Positions 1 to 32,743 of a stretch of DNA of 64,000 nucleotides are shown piece after piece. This DNA comes from Trichobilharzia szidati. Lineage: Eukaryota > Platyhelminthes > Trematoda > Strigeidida > Schistosomatidae. The stretch is taken from positions 88,859,256 through 88,923,255 of the forward strand of contig OX235271.1 of assembly GCA_944472155.2 (NCBI GenBank), read 5' to 3'. The notes beneath the pieces are model-generated. The model made no database searches. It had not been told where the DNA came from and was given only the letters and a program-made list of their open reading frames with translations. Position numbers and translations under genes: made by a program. Position 1 is the stretch's first letter. Each line of letters starts with the position of its first letter.

Positions 1-1010
1 AGGAAGGATTTAAGATAACCACTTGCTTTGACCTCAGCGTTCGATCACTATATTATTCAGAATTCTTGTTAAGATATACGTACAGCATACTTAGATGGAA
101 CAAAACAAAACAGCATTTAATCAAAATGTACATCACGACAGATTTCTGGATTAACGTGGGGAAAGTTAAAATGCAGATCTAAATTTCATTAATAGAATTT
201 ACAAAGCCGCTAAGGTTATCAACTGAACAATTTAGAGTGCACTCCAGTCAATCTGCTTGATGGAAACAGCCACACACACACACACACCGTCGAGTACACA
301 CATGATGTATGTTTACAAAAACGTCAACAGACCAAACGTCTTTACTCAAAATGCTAAGCCGAACCTTAAGTTTCACCGAGATCGCTATATCACAAATCAG
401 CAAAACTTTTGAGATATCTGGGATCGCATAGCCATAGCACACACATTTGGTTCGTTCTTGTGAAGCCACAGTATACTTTAGTCTCCATTTGAATAGCCAG
501 TATAGCTTATGAATTAGATCTTTTTTTAAAAACTTCATCTGATACATCTCTAATTATACCATGACTAAGGTCAGGTCACATCCCCTGTACCGTGAAGGCT
601 GATTTCAGAATTCAGTTGATACATACAGATTCAATACTAATATACTATGTGGTGACAAAAAAGTGTTGGAATAAATAAGCTGGGAAATGTTATCCTGAGA
701 CTAAAACAAATAAATACAACTTTTAAACATCCTCATATTCCTGAATATGGTTTCCCACCCCCGTTTAATGCATAACAAGTACGCCGTATATTATGCAACA
801 ATCCATGGATCATCAGGAAGCTTGGAGCCACAAAACCATGGAAACTTTCTTCAGTTAGTATGTGTAGGAAATGAAAATCAGTCGAAGCCACATATTACCC
901 AGATAGAGAGAGAAAGCACCACGTAAGAAAATGTATTATAAATTACACAAGAATTCATACATTAATAAAGTTAATGGATTAGATTCGGATTCCTGAGAAC
1001 TAATCGTGAA

Positions 1011-11114
<10,104 letters not shown>

Positions 11115-11212
11115 TGTTAACTAGAACACCGGGTACTCGTGAGGTAGCGACCTAGAAAAAGATGCGCGGGTATCTTGAGAGATATTGTACACTGAAAAGC
11201 AGACACCTCACC

Positions 11213-11755
11213 GGCTGAAATTATCCCGCATGCTCAAGGTCATTGATGGAGTGAGACGCTCAAAGGTCATTTTCGTCTATGTCAGTCGGTTATGTTGTAT
11301 TGCAGTTCCGTAGCCGTTTGTTTACACATTGGTTTTACGTTCTGTTGTCATTTATGGGTGATTACCATGTACTGATAGCATTCTTTTGTAACATAGTACT
11401 GTTCTTCACACGAAAATAGCCACATTTTGACGTAGTCTTCATTGAATGACACTATGTCGAAAGCTGCAGCTTCTACAAGAAATAAACTATTTGTGTAGAT
11501 GACATTACCCCCCAGCTACCCCATCTTCTTCATTGTAGAGATGCTTTGACGCATTCAGCATGAAACACTAATCATTACAACCAATATGCTAAGTGTGTCG
11601 CAGTCAGATTTTATGACGCGGACACCAACATAACTAGCCAGGAAATGAGAATTCCTATCAATCCAGAAAACATATAACAAAATTTTATTTAAAAATTATT
11701 GACAAAAAAAATTTGCCGAGCGAAATTTCAACCAACATGCCGGAAAAGTCCAGCC
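11213..11755 (-). mobile_element. 543 bp MITE with 9-bp target duplication
   Basis: Flanked by cacctcacc at 11204-11212 and 11756-11764. The duplicate block has a single cacctcacc at 31016-31024, so boundaries and target duplication are proven within the window. Terminal inverted repeats: GGCTGAAATTATCCCGCATG at the left end and GGCTGGACTTTTCCGGCATG read inward from the right. Bases 11213-11339 match the right end (39378-39503) and 11340-11755 match the left end (31336-31581 plus 32744-32902) of the 8.2 kb element, in inverted orientation. It is therefore an internally deleted derivative. It begins 99 bp upstream of the ATG of the first synthetase copy. An 8-9 bp target duplication with GG termini fits Merlin or MULE groups. 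Confidence 0.88.
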
Positions 11756-11764
11756 CACCTCACC

Positions 11765-12092
11765 TCCGTTGCATGTATGCAGCTGCATATACCCTAATTC
11801 ATGAATTTCACGTTAAGTCCAATATCCAATATCCTGATTACGAGCTAGTATAAACCAGTGATTTCTTTGAGCTCGCTTCTTGATTTTAAGGTAGAGGTTC
11901 CAGATCTTCGGTGAACTTATGCGTAGTAAATCCCGCCACTCGACTGCTTTAGCTCTGGTAGACTCCAGGAGGAGTGATGCGAGGATTGGTCAAGATTGTG
12001 GTTTGTAGTGTGCAGTATGTTAGGACTCAGCTGCTGCCGTGAATGGAGTTTGACCTAACACCCGTTGGTCATTCGGTATAGTCATAAAAGTA
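11765..12092. other. Unique-looking flank between MITE and LINE
   Basis: The first 65 bases still match block 2 (31025-31078). The rest, up to the ATT-rich LINE tail, has no gene, no long reading frame and no repeat that recurs in this window. Confidence 0.5.
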
Positions 12093-12279
12093 GAGTAATA
12101 ATAATAATAATGATAATGATAATAATAGGTTGTAGTGTAGATAATATAGGTTGAGATAAGTGAAATAATAAAGAAAGAAAGAAAAGAAAAGATAGAGTAG
12201 TCGGTACAGTGGGAGAAGACAGGACGGGTCGTGGGGATTTAGCTTGTATGCTTATCCATTGACAATGTGGTTTCAAATT

Positions 12280-15228
12280 TTAAGAGGGTAAGCCATTGAG
12301 ACACAAACCATGCATTTCTGCATGATTGTCCAGCTTCCGCTTAAAAATCTCCACAGATGGAGCTGTAGTTACGGCCGCCGGTAAAGCGTTCCAGAGACGG
12401 CAAACTCGAAGCGAGAAGAAATGTGAACGCACTCGAGTCCTTGGTCTCTGGTGTGCTATCCTTAGCGGGTTACCTCGTGGAAGCCTATAATCACTTAATG
12501 GCAGGATGCTCTTATCAGGATGGGCCTGGTCATTTAGGATCTTATAGACGGTGATGAGGTCTCCCTTGTGACTACGGTAACTAAGTGTGAAAAGACTTAA
12601 TTTCTTCAGTCTCTCCTCATATGATTTGTTGCGGAGGCCGATCACCCATTTTGTCGCTCGTCTCTGGACACTTTCTAGCATGTTAGCATCCCTTTTGAGT
12701 AGCGGAGGAGCAATGATATTATGCACCTCAAGGAGTGGCCTCACGTATGTCGTATACAACGTTAGGAATAGTTCAGGAGTAAGAGCTCCCAGTTGCCTAT
12801 GCATAAAGTGTAAAGTGCCGTAAGCTTTGGCGACGTCCCTCGTGTAATTTACACTGGTGTCTAGCTTTTCTGTTAAAATAAGGCCTAGATCGCGTTCTGA
12901 TGGCACACAACTCAAGTTCTGGCCACCAAGGGTGTAATTTGCACTCTGTGACCTGCCGGAATGAAGTTGCACTACTTTGCACTTCTTTAAGTTGAAAGGC
13001 ATTCCGTTAGCCAGAGCCCAGTCCCCCAGCGTTTGCAGGTCAGCCTGCAATCTGTCGGAGTCTTCCGATGAGTTTATTGCTCTCCAAATCTTTACGTCGT
13101 CAGCGTAAAGAAGCGCAGAGCAATTCAGTTGACAGGGCAGGTCATTGATAAAAATCAAAAACATCAACGGCCCTAAGATAGAACCCTGAGGAACCCCTGA
13201 TGCCGAGGTGTGCCAGGATGATCGGATGCGGTTGACTTTGGTGCAGAATTCTCTCTCGCCTAAATAATCTTCCAGCCATGCGAGAAGTGCTCCAGAAACA
13301 CCCGCTTTGCTTATTTTGTGAAGGAGCAGACCATGGTGAACTGTGTCGAATGCTTTCGCAAAGTCGAGAAAGATCACATGGACTGGTACCTTTACATCCC
13401 AGGATAGTGTCCAATCGTTCCAAGCTAGTAGAAGATTCGTCACACAGGATCTTCCCTTCCTGAAACCATGCTGTGCTTCATGGAGTAGGTTAGTCCCGTC
13501 GAAGTATTTTCTCATGTGGTCGTCAATGAGACTTTCCAATATCTTCGATATCACTGGGAGTAGCGCAACTGGTCTGTAACTGGTCGCGTTCTGCCGGTCA
13601 CCACCCTTGAAGATAGGGGATAGGATGGCTCGTTTCCATTCACATGGAAGTTTCCCTACATCAAAGGAGTGTTGAAACAGATCACTTAGGGGTTGGCAGA
13701 GACTTTCTGAACACTGCTTCAGGACGGATGGTCCTATGTCGTCGCAACCTGCAGACTTTCCCGAAGCTAACTTTCCCAATTTTATGAGTACCATAGCCGG
13801 GGTAATTTGAAATGTACCCAGCAGGTTTTCGCACGTTGGTCTTGCATTGTAATCTTGATGTTTTGTGAGGGTAAAATCCTCGTTACTGTTCAGTTGCCTG
13901 TGAAAGGCTAGACTGAATGTCTCTGCCATTTCAAGACTAGTAAGAGATTTCCCATCAGAACTCACTATATTGCAAGCTCCCTGGTTGGTCGGTTTTCTTT
14001 CAGACATAAACCTGTATAGGCTTTTGGGGTTCACGAGAAGCTTATTGGCGAGGTTTCTCTGAAATGTCCTTCTATCACTCCGGACTCGTATGTTACACCG
14101 ATTCCTGAGTTCGAGGTACTCTTCATGTTCGGGTTGACTCTGCGATACTCGCCACGCAAACCAGGCTTTTCGCTTCGCCTGTAGAAGGCGTTGTGTCCCC
14201 CTTTTTAGCCATGAACGTTGCTTTCTAGCTTTAGGTGTGACCAAAGGAACAGTGTCTGAGATCGCCTGGTGAATGATCTCCTTTACCACTCTCCAGTGTT
14301 CTTCTACTGTAAGCTCTGTCCAATTTTTTGGCCAATTTGCTTCCGACAAAAGTCTTCGCATTTCGGTGTAATTGGCTTTGTTATAACACAGATAGGGCTG
14401 TGTATTGTCCCACTGTAAACGCTCGCGGAGGACTATGTCGAATGTTATGACCGCATGGTCACTACTACCTATGGGAGTCGTGATCTGAACGTTTTCCACT
14501 AGTAGCTGGTCACTAGTGAGCACGTAATCCAGTCTAGAAGACTTCCCATCTGGGCCCCATCTAGTATCCATTCTGACATTTTCGGTGAATCCGGCCTCCG
14601 TGATGGTATGCAGCAGATTTCGATCAAATCTGTCCTGGGCACATCCCGTCATCAAGTTAAGAGATGGGGCATTGAAGTCTCCAGCTATGACAATTTGATC
14701 ATAACCCATGTCATGTGTCGCTGAAATTGCATTCAGCAGTACCTGGTTGTGGTCTGCTCCACATGAAGGTGATCTGTAAATGCTGCCCACTAGATACTTA
14801 CAGTACCCAACGGTGAAATGGCACCATATGGAGTCAGGGAGCTCAATGAGGAGAGGGTCGATTGCATGGACACATCTGAGCTGTTTGTCGACGTATATGG
14901 CGACTCCACCTCCTTCTTTCAGATCCCTATCTCGCCTGACAAGGACCATATCATTTATACTGACTTCGCTGTCTGCCACCGTAGGGGTTAGCCAGGTTTC
15001 CGTCAGTATTATGATTTTGGAGTTCAGCTGTGATTGTAGGTATCTAAGTTCAGCTATTTTGCCTCTTAGACCTCTCACATTACTGTACAGGCAACTGGTA
15101 GTCAGTCTCACCACGTCCCCGTATTGGGGGGTGGTTGACGTGATGTGGGCTGTCGGTTGAGGAGTTATCCTACGAACTAGTTGGCCGATTCCCCGGGAAC
15201 CGGCCTGTTGGAGTTTTTTTCTTCTGAT
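12280..15228 (-). CDS. LINE ORF2: endonuclease-reverse transcriptase
   Basis: Replication polyprotein of a CR1/jockey-group retrotransposon. Counting from the GTG at 15114 (944 codons): APE-type endonuclease over about residues 8-230, with LTETWL, GDFNAPS and SDHAVITF (SDH near 217). The reverse transcriptase spans about 440-720 with LPCEWKRAILSPIFKGGD, HGFRKGRS, FLDFAKAFDTV, SGVPQGSILGPLMF and the catalytic LLYADDVKIW (YADD near 670). A CR1-type C-terminal region follows, ending HGLCLNGLPS. There is no ATG before the endonuclease domain. The frame is open upstream to 15228, overlapping ORF1 by 52 bp in the -1 frame, so it may be translated as an ORF1-ORF2 frameshift product. No inactivating change was seen. 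Confidence 0.92.
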   Translation of the reverse strand: MRRKKLQQAGSRGIGQLVRRITPQPTAHITSTTPQYGDVVRLTTSCLYSNVRGLRGKIAELRYLQSQLNSKIIILTETWLTPTVADSEVSINDMVLVRRDRDLKEGGGVAIYVDKQLRCVHAIDPLLIELPDSIWCHFTVGYCKYLVGSIYRSPSCGADHNQVLLNAISATHDMGYDQIVIAGDFNAPSLNLMTGCAQDRFDRNLLHTITEAGFTENVRMDTRWGPDGKSSRLDYVLTSDQLLVENVQITTPIGSSDHAVITFDIVLRERLQWDNTQPYLCYNKANYTEMRRLLSEANWPKNWTELTVEEHWRVVKEIIHQAISDTVPLVTPKARKQRSWLKRGTQRLLQAKRKAWFAWRVSQSQPEHEEYLELRNRCNIRVRSDRRTFQRNLANKLLVNPKSLYRFMSERKPTNQGACNIVSSDGKSLTSLEMAETFSLAFHRQLNSNEDFTLTKHQDYNARPTCENLLGTFQITPAMVLIKLGKLASGKSAGCDDIGPSVLKQCSESLCQPLSDLFQHSFDVGKLPCEWKRAILSPIFKGGDRQNATSYRPVALLPVISKILESLIDDHMRKYFDGTNLLHEAQHGFRKGRSCVTNLLLAWNDWTLSWDVKVPVHVIFLDFAKAFDTVHHGLLLHKISKAGVSGALLAWLEDYLGEREFCTKVNRIRSSWHTSASGVPQGSILGPLMFLIFINDLPCQLNCSALLYADDVKIWRAINSSEDSDRLQADLQTLGDWALANGMPFNLKKCKVVQLHSGRSQSANYTLGGQNLSCVPSERDLGLILTEKLDTSVNYTRDVAKAYGTLHFMHRQLGALTPELFLTLYTTYVRPLLEVHNIIAPPLLKRDANMLESVQRRATKWVIGLRNKSYEERLKKLSLFTLSYRSHKGDLITVYKILNDQAHPDKSILPLSDYRLPRGNPLRIAHQRPRTRVRSHFFSLRVCRLWNALPAAVTTAPSVEIFKRKLDNHAEMHGLCLNGLPS

Positions 15229-15429
15229 TCAATCGGAGCACTTGGATGGCACTGGCTATCATCGTCCGTGCTGCACCGCTGTATTGTGACTACGGGTTGG
15301 GGATGTTCTATGACAATGTTTTGCTCTCTCCTTTGGGTACGAGGCCGGCTCTCGCAGCAGCGAATGTGTCTGCTGACCTTGTCTTTGGTCTCGTACCATC
15401 TCTGGAGAGCAGTAGTCAAGTGGTCTCGG
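15177..15429 (-). CDS. LINE ORF1, C-terminal part (rest in gap)
   Basis: Open frame running out of the N gap and ending at TAG (15177-15179). The visible 84 residues are polar and basic, beginning RDHLTTALQRWYETKDKVSR and ending NSNRPVPGESAN. No zinc knuckle or coiled coil can be recognised in this piece. Identification rests on its position immediately before ORF2 of the same element. Its last 17 codons overlap the ORF2 frame and contain the putative slippery site. Confidence 0.6.
15183..15219 (-). promoter_or_regulatory. Putative -1 ribosomal frameshift signal
   Basis: On the minus strand ORF1 reads GAA AAA AAC, which contains the heptamer A AAA AAC (15213-15219) in the zero frame. A 7-nt spacer (15206-15212) follows, then a hairpin (15183-15205) with arms GGCCGGTTCC and GGAATCGGCC (one G-T pair) around a 3-nt loop. 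The ORF1 stop lies right after the hairpin. A -1 slip enters the ORF2 frame, which stays open to 12280. Heptamer, spacer and hairpin match the standard -1 frameshift layout. The function is inferred. Confidence 0.6.
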
Positions 15430-15929
15430 NNNNNNNNNNNNNNNNNNNNNNNNNNNNNNNNNNNNNNNNNNNNNNNNNNNNNNNNNNNNNNNNNNNNNNN
15501 NNNNNNNNNNNNNNNNNNNNNNNNNNNNNNNNNNNNNNNNNNNNNNNNNNNNNNNNNNNNNNNNNNNNNNNNNNNNNNNNNNNNNNNNNNNNNNNNNNNN
15601 NNNNNNNNNNNNNNNNNNNNNNNNNNNNNNNNNNNNNNNNNNNNNNNNNNNNNNNNNNNNNNNNNNNNNNNNNNNNNNNNNNNNNNNNNNNNNNNNNNNN
15701 NNNNNNNNNNNNNNNNNNNNNNNNNNNNNNNNNNNNNNNNNNNNNNNNNNNNNNNNNNNNNNNNNNNNNNNNNNNNNNNNNNNNNNNNNNNNNNNNNNNN
15801 NNNNNNNNNNNNNNNNNNNNNNNNNNNNNNNNNNNNNNNNNNNNNNNNNNNNNNNNNNNNNNNNNNNNNNNNNNNNNNNNNNNNNNNNNNNNNNNNNNNN
15901 NNNNNNNNNNNNNNNNNNNNNNNNNNNNN
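15430..15929. other. Assembly gap, 500 N
   Basis: Exactly 500 N, a conventional placeholder for a join of unknown size. It separates the two synthetase blocks and cuts the CR1-like LINE. Order and distance across it are scaffolding inference. Confidence 1.
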
Positions 15930-16278
15930 GGCGAGTATTGTACCGATGAACCACCGGTGCACATTTTTCTTAATAGACTAACAAAAAAGTAAAACAAGAA
16001 TATTTTGCTGACGTTTCGCTGCTCATTTTTAATAACTTAATCAATAACTTTAGAAAAACTTACAATATAGTACTAAAGTTTATTCACCTTAATTCGATCA
16101 ATGTCGCCAGATAAATACTTCTCCATTGGTAAAGATAACGAATATGTATAAAAACATGTACGTTATACGTGACAAATGTGTGAGTTGTCAGATTAACATA
16201 AATGCTACCAAGTTTAATTCTTATCGCACAAGTTACGATAAAAAGAGTTTATTTTCAAGCATCCATTTTTGTAAGGAT
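15930..16278. other. Gap flank without recognised features
   Basis: AT-rich sequence with no gene, no recognisable LINE frame and no repeat recurring elsewhere in the window. It does not visibly continue the LINE on the other side of the gap. Confidence 0.4.
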
Positions 16279-16720
16279 TTTGTTTGATTGGTCGGAGGAT
16301 TTCATCATAAGCTGAAATCGGTTAGAGTACCATTGGAAAACCTGGGAATACTGGACAGCCGTTGACTCCTAGTTTGGGACTCTTCGTCAGTACGCACCAA
16401 CCGACAGGGTTCGAACCCAGGACCTTATAGTTACAAGGCGAGCTAGCTCGCAGACCATTAAGCCACTGGGACCCAATCCAGTGGCCAGCCCATGAATTCT
16501 AACTTCTGTCAATTCATGACATAGCGCGACTACTTTGCAATGTTTTATTCGATGAATTACTGCCTCACCTTCAACCTGCTGCACTCTACTGGTCACGGCT
16601 TACCACCAGAACCCCAAGTCACTGCCTGAATAGGGCCAGTCACTAATGAGCATCAAATCAAATTTCAAGTATTGGTTTCGTAGGGATTTTGTTTGATTGG
16701 TTGGAGGACTTCATGTTATG
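16279..16720 (-). mobile_element. SM-alpha-like SINE, dead hammerhead
   Basis: Minus-strand SINE with box A tggcttaatggtctg, box B gggttcgaaccc (around 16410-16421) and a hammerhead relic at 16361-16390 (CTGACGA..GTCAAC, with the GAAA box lost). Bounded on both sides by gattttgtttgattggt (16279 and 16686), either a repeat-unit border or a target duplication. It is the longest member of the family in the window. Confidence 0.65.
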
Positions 16721-16863
16721 TTGATGGATTCAAAGCATCCCAAGTTGGCATTTATTCCCCCAATCAAATTTCAGAGACTTTCAATCCATCTCACCGGAAG
16801 AGATCCTATTATTGGGTCAGATTCCCAATCGGCAAATTACTTTGCGATTTTCAATTTACACAG

Positions 16864-17132
16864 ATCCTGTAGGTGAAATCCCTCCACAGTTCCTTTGAAA
16901 ACAGAGATTATTCAGAGCATACACAATATGTGAATTGCTTCATATCATAAGTCACAATTAGATTTCATTTGCTGCTGATTGCACAATATGAGTATTTGGA
17001 TACCACTCATATCAGTCAGTGGTGTCTGCTTTCTTGATTGTGATATCTAATATCAAACAGATCACATATTGTGCCTCATCTGAATAATCTCTGTTTCCAA
17101 AAGAAACTGTGGTGGAATTTCACCTCCAGGAT
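16864..17132. repeat. Long palindromic (MITE-like) repeat
   Basis: Inverted arms 16864-16933 and 17062-17132, mostly identical, reading atcctg.aggtgaaat.cc then cacagtt.ctttt.gaaac and agagattattcag. They would form a roughly 70 bp stem. Related halves occur at 3430-3600 and 23361-23590, so this is a small dispersed family with terminal inverted repeats and no coding capacity. Confidence 0.7.
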
Positions 17133-17980
17133 TTCTAATAATGAATATCAATCGCAAATGAATTGGCAAATTACGAATTTAAATCAACGCATTACTAGTT
17201 CGCCCGAATAGCTACCCGAAAACCCAGCAGTTTGAACTGATTCAGCTCTCTTAACTGTTTGGACCACTCATATCAGACCAGTGAGGACTAGTGGTAGGTT
17301 TGTGTGATATCTAACTACTCATACCTAGACAATAGTAGTATATGGCATTCCAATTAATTTTTGAACAGTTTCCATGCCAAAATGAAATCATGGAGTGTAA
17401 ACTTATCAATAAGGATATCTCTTTTTTTGAATCCCTCGAAGGCTGTATAGATGAGATATTCATTTGCTCTAAACTCAATTTCACCAGTAGTTTGCTTTAT
17501 GTGAACTGCCTTAAGTCCCATTTGATTCATATCTCACACATCTTAACTGCGGAAACCCAAATAGTTTGATGGTGAGGTGTACCTGGAGGACTGAATGGTG
17601 TAGGTTCGAATTTCTGAAGAGCTGCAAATATGTTTCACATCATAATTGACCTAGCATGATTGTGGGTGTGTAAACCACAGTCTTTCTCTCGAAATGATCT
17701 CATATGGACAAGAGTTCATAAGTTCTCCCAAGTAACTCCTATTCACTGTCTTTGAGCGGCATCGTTAGCTCTTATAAAAGTGAAAAGAAGAATACGAATG
17801 TTTGATGGGAATATAAGTCCATCAAGGGGAGCTTGAAAACCCTGATTCTAACCAATGGTGCATATGGCCTCCAGAATCCGAAGGAATCGAATGTCGTACC
17901 AATATGATTCGGTCACCATCAACGTAGCTCCTGACGCTGATCCAAAGACTTGTGGACCAGAACTCAAGCGAAAGGCTCGA
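17133..17980. other. Repeat-rich spacer before block 2
   Basis: Contains a short segment (17270-17340) resembling 3760-3800 and 23770-23820, with the order actcatatcag and agtagtata, and a weak tRNA-like motif gtaggttcgaatttc near 17600. A 75-codon open frame at 17342 has no recognisable domain. I see no gene here. Confidence 0.4.
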
Positions 17981-18235
17981 GGAAGGATTTAAGATAAACA
18001 CCTGCTTCGACCTCAGCGTTCGATCACTATATTATTCAGAAATCTTGTTAACATATACATACAACATATTTAGATGGAACAAAATAGAACAGCATTTAAT
18101 GAAAATACCCATCACGACAGATTTCAGGATTAACGTGGGGAAGTAAAAATGCAGATCTAAATTTCACAAATGGAATTTACAAAGCTGTTATCAACTGAAC
18201 AACTTAGAATGCATTCTAGTCAATGTGCATGATGC

Positions 18236-18246
18236 CCCCCCCCCCC
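18236..18246 (+). repeat. Poly-C run, 11 bp
   Basis: Unbroken C tract in block 2. At the same spot block 1 (about 270-288) carries an (AC)n repeat instead. Homopolymer length errors are likely here. Confidence 0.8.
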
Positions 18247-18973
18247 GAATACACGTATGCTGTACGTTCACAAAAACGTCAACAGACCAAACGTTTTTAC
18301 TCAAAATGCTAAACCGAACCTTAAATGTCACCGAGATCGCTATATCACACGTAAGCAAAACTTGTAAGGTACCTGGGATTGCATAGCCATAGTACACACA
18401 TTTCGTTCGTTCTTGTGAAGCCACAGTATACTTTAGTCTCCATTTGAATAGCTAGCCAGTATAGCTTATGAATTAGATCTTTTTTGAAAAACTTCATCTG
18501 ATACATCTCTAATTATACCATGACTAAGGTCAGGATACCGCCACTGTACCGTGAAGGCTGATTTCAGCATTCAGGTGATACATACAGATTCAATGCTAAT
18601 ATGCTATGTAGTTACAAAAAAGTGTTGAAATAAACAAGCTGGGAAATGTTATCCTGAGACTGAAACAAATAAATACAACTTTTAAACGTGCTCAGATTCC
18701 CGAATATGGTTTCCCACCCTCGTTTAATGCATAACAAGTACACCATATATTATGCAACAATCAATGGATCATCAAAAAGCTTGGAGCCACAAAACCATGG
18801 AAACTTTTTTTCAGTTAATATGCGTAGGAAATGAAGGCCAGTCGGAGCCACATACCACCCAGATAGAGAGAGAAAAAGCACCACGTGAGACAATGTATTA
18901 TAAAATTACACAAGAATTCATACATTAATAAAGTTAGTGGGTTAGATTAGGATTCCTGAGAACTAATCGTGAG

Positions 18974-30926
<11,953 letters not shown>

Positions 30927-31078
30927 TGTTAACTAGAACACCGGGTACTCGTGAGGTAGCGACCTAGAAAAAGATGCGCGGGTATCTTGAGAGATATTGT
31001 ACACTGAAAAGCAGACACCTCACCTCCGTTGCATGTATGCAGCTGCATATACCCTAATTCATGAATTTCACGTTAAGT

Positions 31079-31327
31079 CAATAGGACCGCAAGGCATAAT
31101 TTTCCTAGTGCAAGAAACCAATCCAATATCCAATCCTGTTAAGTTGAAGGTAATTGTCTAAACAATATTTCAAAGGAACGCCAACGATGTGTGGAATCAG
31201 TAGAGTATTTGTGTGAGCGTAGGAATGACAGCGGTAATTTTAATACCACCCTTTACGACAGAGACGTGTAACGGGTGAATTGTTCGTCAAATGATTGAGT
31301 GACATCTCTCCAAGCTCACAAGTTCAC
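31079..31327. other. Flank between block 2 and the long TIR element
   Basis: No gene and no recurrent repeat found. It includes a ccaatatccaat motif (31126) that is also present at the corresponding edge of block 1 (11828), marking the last trace of block homology. Confidence 0.4.
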
Positions 31328-31581
31328 TTTATTTTGGCTGGACTTATCCGGCATGTTGGTTGAAATTTCGCTCGGTAAATTTTTTTGTCAATAATTTTCA
31401 GTAAAATTGTGTTATACGTTTTTTGAATTGATAGGAATTCTCATTTTCTGGCTAGTTATGTTGGTGTCCGCGTCATGTAATCTGACTGCGACACACTAAG
31501 CATATTGGTTGTAATGGTTAGTGTTTCATGAGGAATGAGTCAAAACATCGGTATAATGAAGAAGATGGGATAGTTTACTTC

Positions 31582-32743
31582 GGCCAAGTTAAACTTTAGA
31601 CACCAATAACTACCAATCAGCGAACGACGTCGAATTATCCAATGAGATTCACGAACGTAGTTCAATGTTGTATAGCGCTTGATTCGTGTCAGTGCGTGTC
31701 CTTACAAGGTTGCGTTTGTAATTCGAGGAGGATAGCGTCTTTCAGTATTGCCTGGACTTAGGCTTGCTTCGAAAGGAGAGAAGTTGTTCGTGTGATGGTG
31801 TCATGACTCCAAAAAGCTATACTAGGTCAACTGATGGTTTTGTACATCGTTGTGGAATATGCTGGAAGCGAGTTAGTATTAGAGAGGGTAATATTTCGTA
31901 GGAGATATTTTTGCTACGTCGCATCTCTCCCTAACCCAGATTTTGTACATTTGCAATTACTGAGTACTGAAACAGCCCGTGAGAGCCTCTGCTGCCAAGA
32001 CGGAGAACAGCCTCGTCTCAACAGTTCAGTGGTACCAGCACTGCAGAGACATCGCCTCATGGAGAATGGACAGAATTACTTCGTTGTTAGGCGGAGACGA
32101 CGTAGTAGTCCATGTGTATGAGACAGTGTTGGTGAAGAAGAAATATAACCGCGGTCGTTAGAGAGAGAACAACATTTGGGTCATAGGTTTATACGACACG
32201 TCCCTCCGAAAAGGATTTGTTGAGAGAATAGCAGACAGGAAGGAGACTACTCTGGTACCTATTATAAAGCGACTTGTGAAACCGGGATCAATTGTACATA
32301 CCGACGAGTGGAAAGGCTATGATTCATTGTCATCCCTCGGATACATTCATCACAGAGTGAACCACTCCAGTGATTTCGTGGACCCAGTTACAGGAGCTCA
32401 TACAAATTCCATTGAAGGATTTTGGGGTCGTTTGAAAAATAGAGTAAGGGCTATAAATGGACCTCAAAAGGATCTCATTTAGATGAACATTATTATTATT
32501 ATTTAGATGAACATATGTATAGAATGTGGTGTGACTTCTCTATTGACAGTGCCATGCTGAATTGGGAAATGTTTCTCTCCCATGTTCGGGAAACATACCC
32601 ATTGTAACCGTTTTATCATTTTTTTTGTGCATTTTTCTATAAATATACGTTTCCGCTTATCATAAACGTCTCTTACATGTGATTGGTCCGTTCAAGGTCG
32701 TTTGCTGATTGGTTGTTATTGGTGTCGAAAGTTTAACTTTCCC
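31582..32743 (+). mobile_element. Merlin-type DNA transposon, nested and dead
   Basis: Inverted ends of about 48 bp: ggccaagttaaactttagac at the left and gggaaagttaaactttcgac read inward from the right, followed by matching caccaataac and caccaatcagc-like blocks. It is inserted in the left arm of the long TIR element. It is bounded by a 19-bp direct repeat agatgggatagtttacttc (31563-31581, 32744-32762), much longer than the 8-9 bp normal for Merlin. It contains the transposase relic at 31803-32607. Confidence 0.75.
31803..32607 (+). pseudogene. Merlin (IS1595-like) transposase, inactivated
   Basis: Starts MTPKSYTRSTDGFVHRCGIC (a zinc-ribbon-like C-x2-C is visible), then stops after about 32 codons. 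The frame continues with SHLSLTQILYICNY, LVKKKYNRGR, VKPGSIVHTDEWKGYDSL, VNHSSDFVDP and HTNSIEGFWGRLK, the DDE_Tnp_IS1595 signature shared by Merlin transposases. The end reads SHVRETYPL. Defects: at least two internal stops (TAG near 31899, TAG at about 32159), a stop after GPQKDLI at 32480 next to a 13-bp local duplication, and Y in place of the catalytic D expected in the VE.DET motif (here VHVYET). Not functional. Confidence 0.85.

Larger units (their letters stand above)
12093..15429 (-). mobile_element. CR1-like non-LTR retrotransposon, 5' end in assembly gap
   Basis: Minus-strand LINE with the end of ORF1 (15177-15429), an intact ORF2 (12280-15228) and a short 3' UTR ending in a TAT/ATT-type simple repeat at 12093-12130, as CR1-group elements do. 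ORF2 has no stop or frameshift along 982 codons, so the insertion is young. It sits upstream of the first synthetase copy in the same orientation. Where the 5' end falls relative to the 500-N gap is unknown. Confidence 0.85.

Noticed and set aside
14780..15160. 126-codon plus-strand protein
   Set aside because: Antisense of the LINE endonuclease region; no independent evidence.
15177..15992. Long open frames across 15430-15929
   Set aside because: They are open only because the 500 N have no stop codons.
17342..17569. 75-codon protein before block 2
   Set aside because: No recognisable domain, no homologous frame elsewhere in the window, typical length for chance frames in AT-rich DNA.
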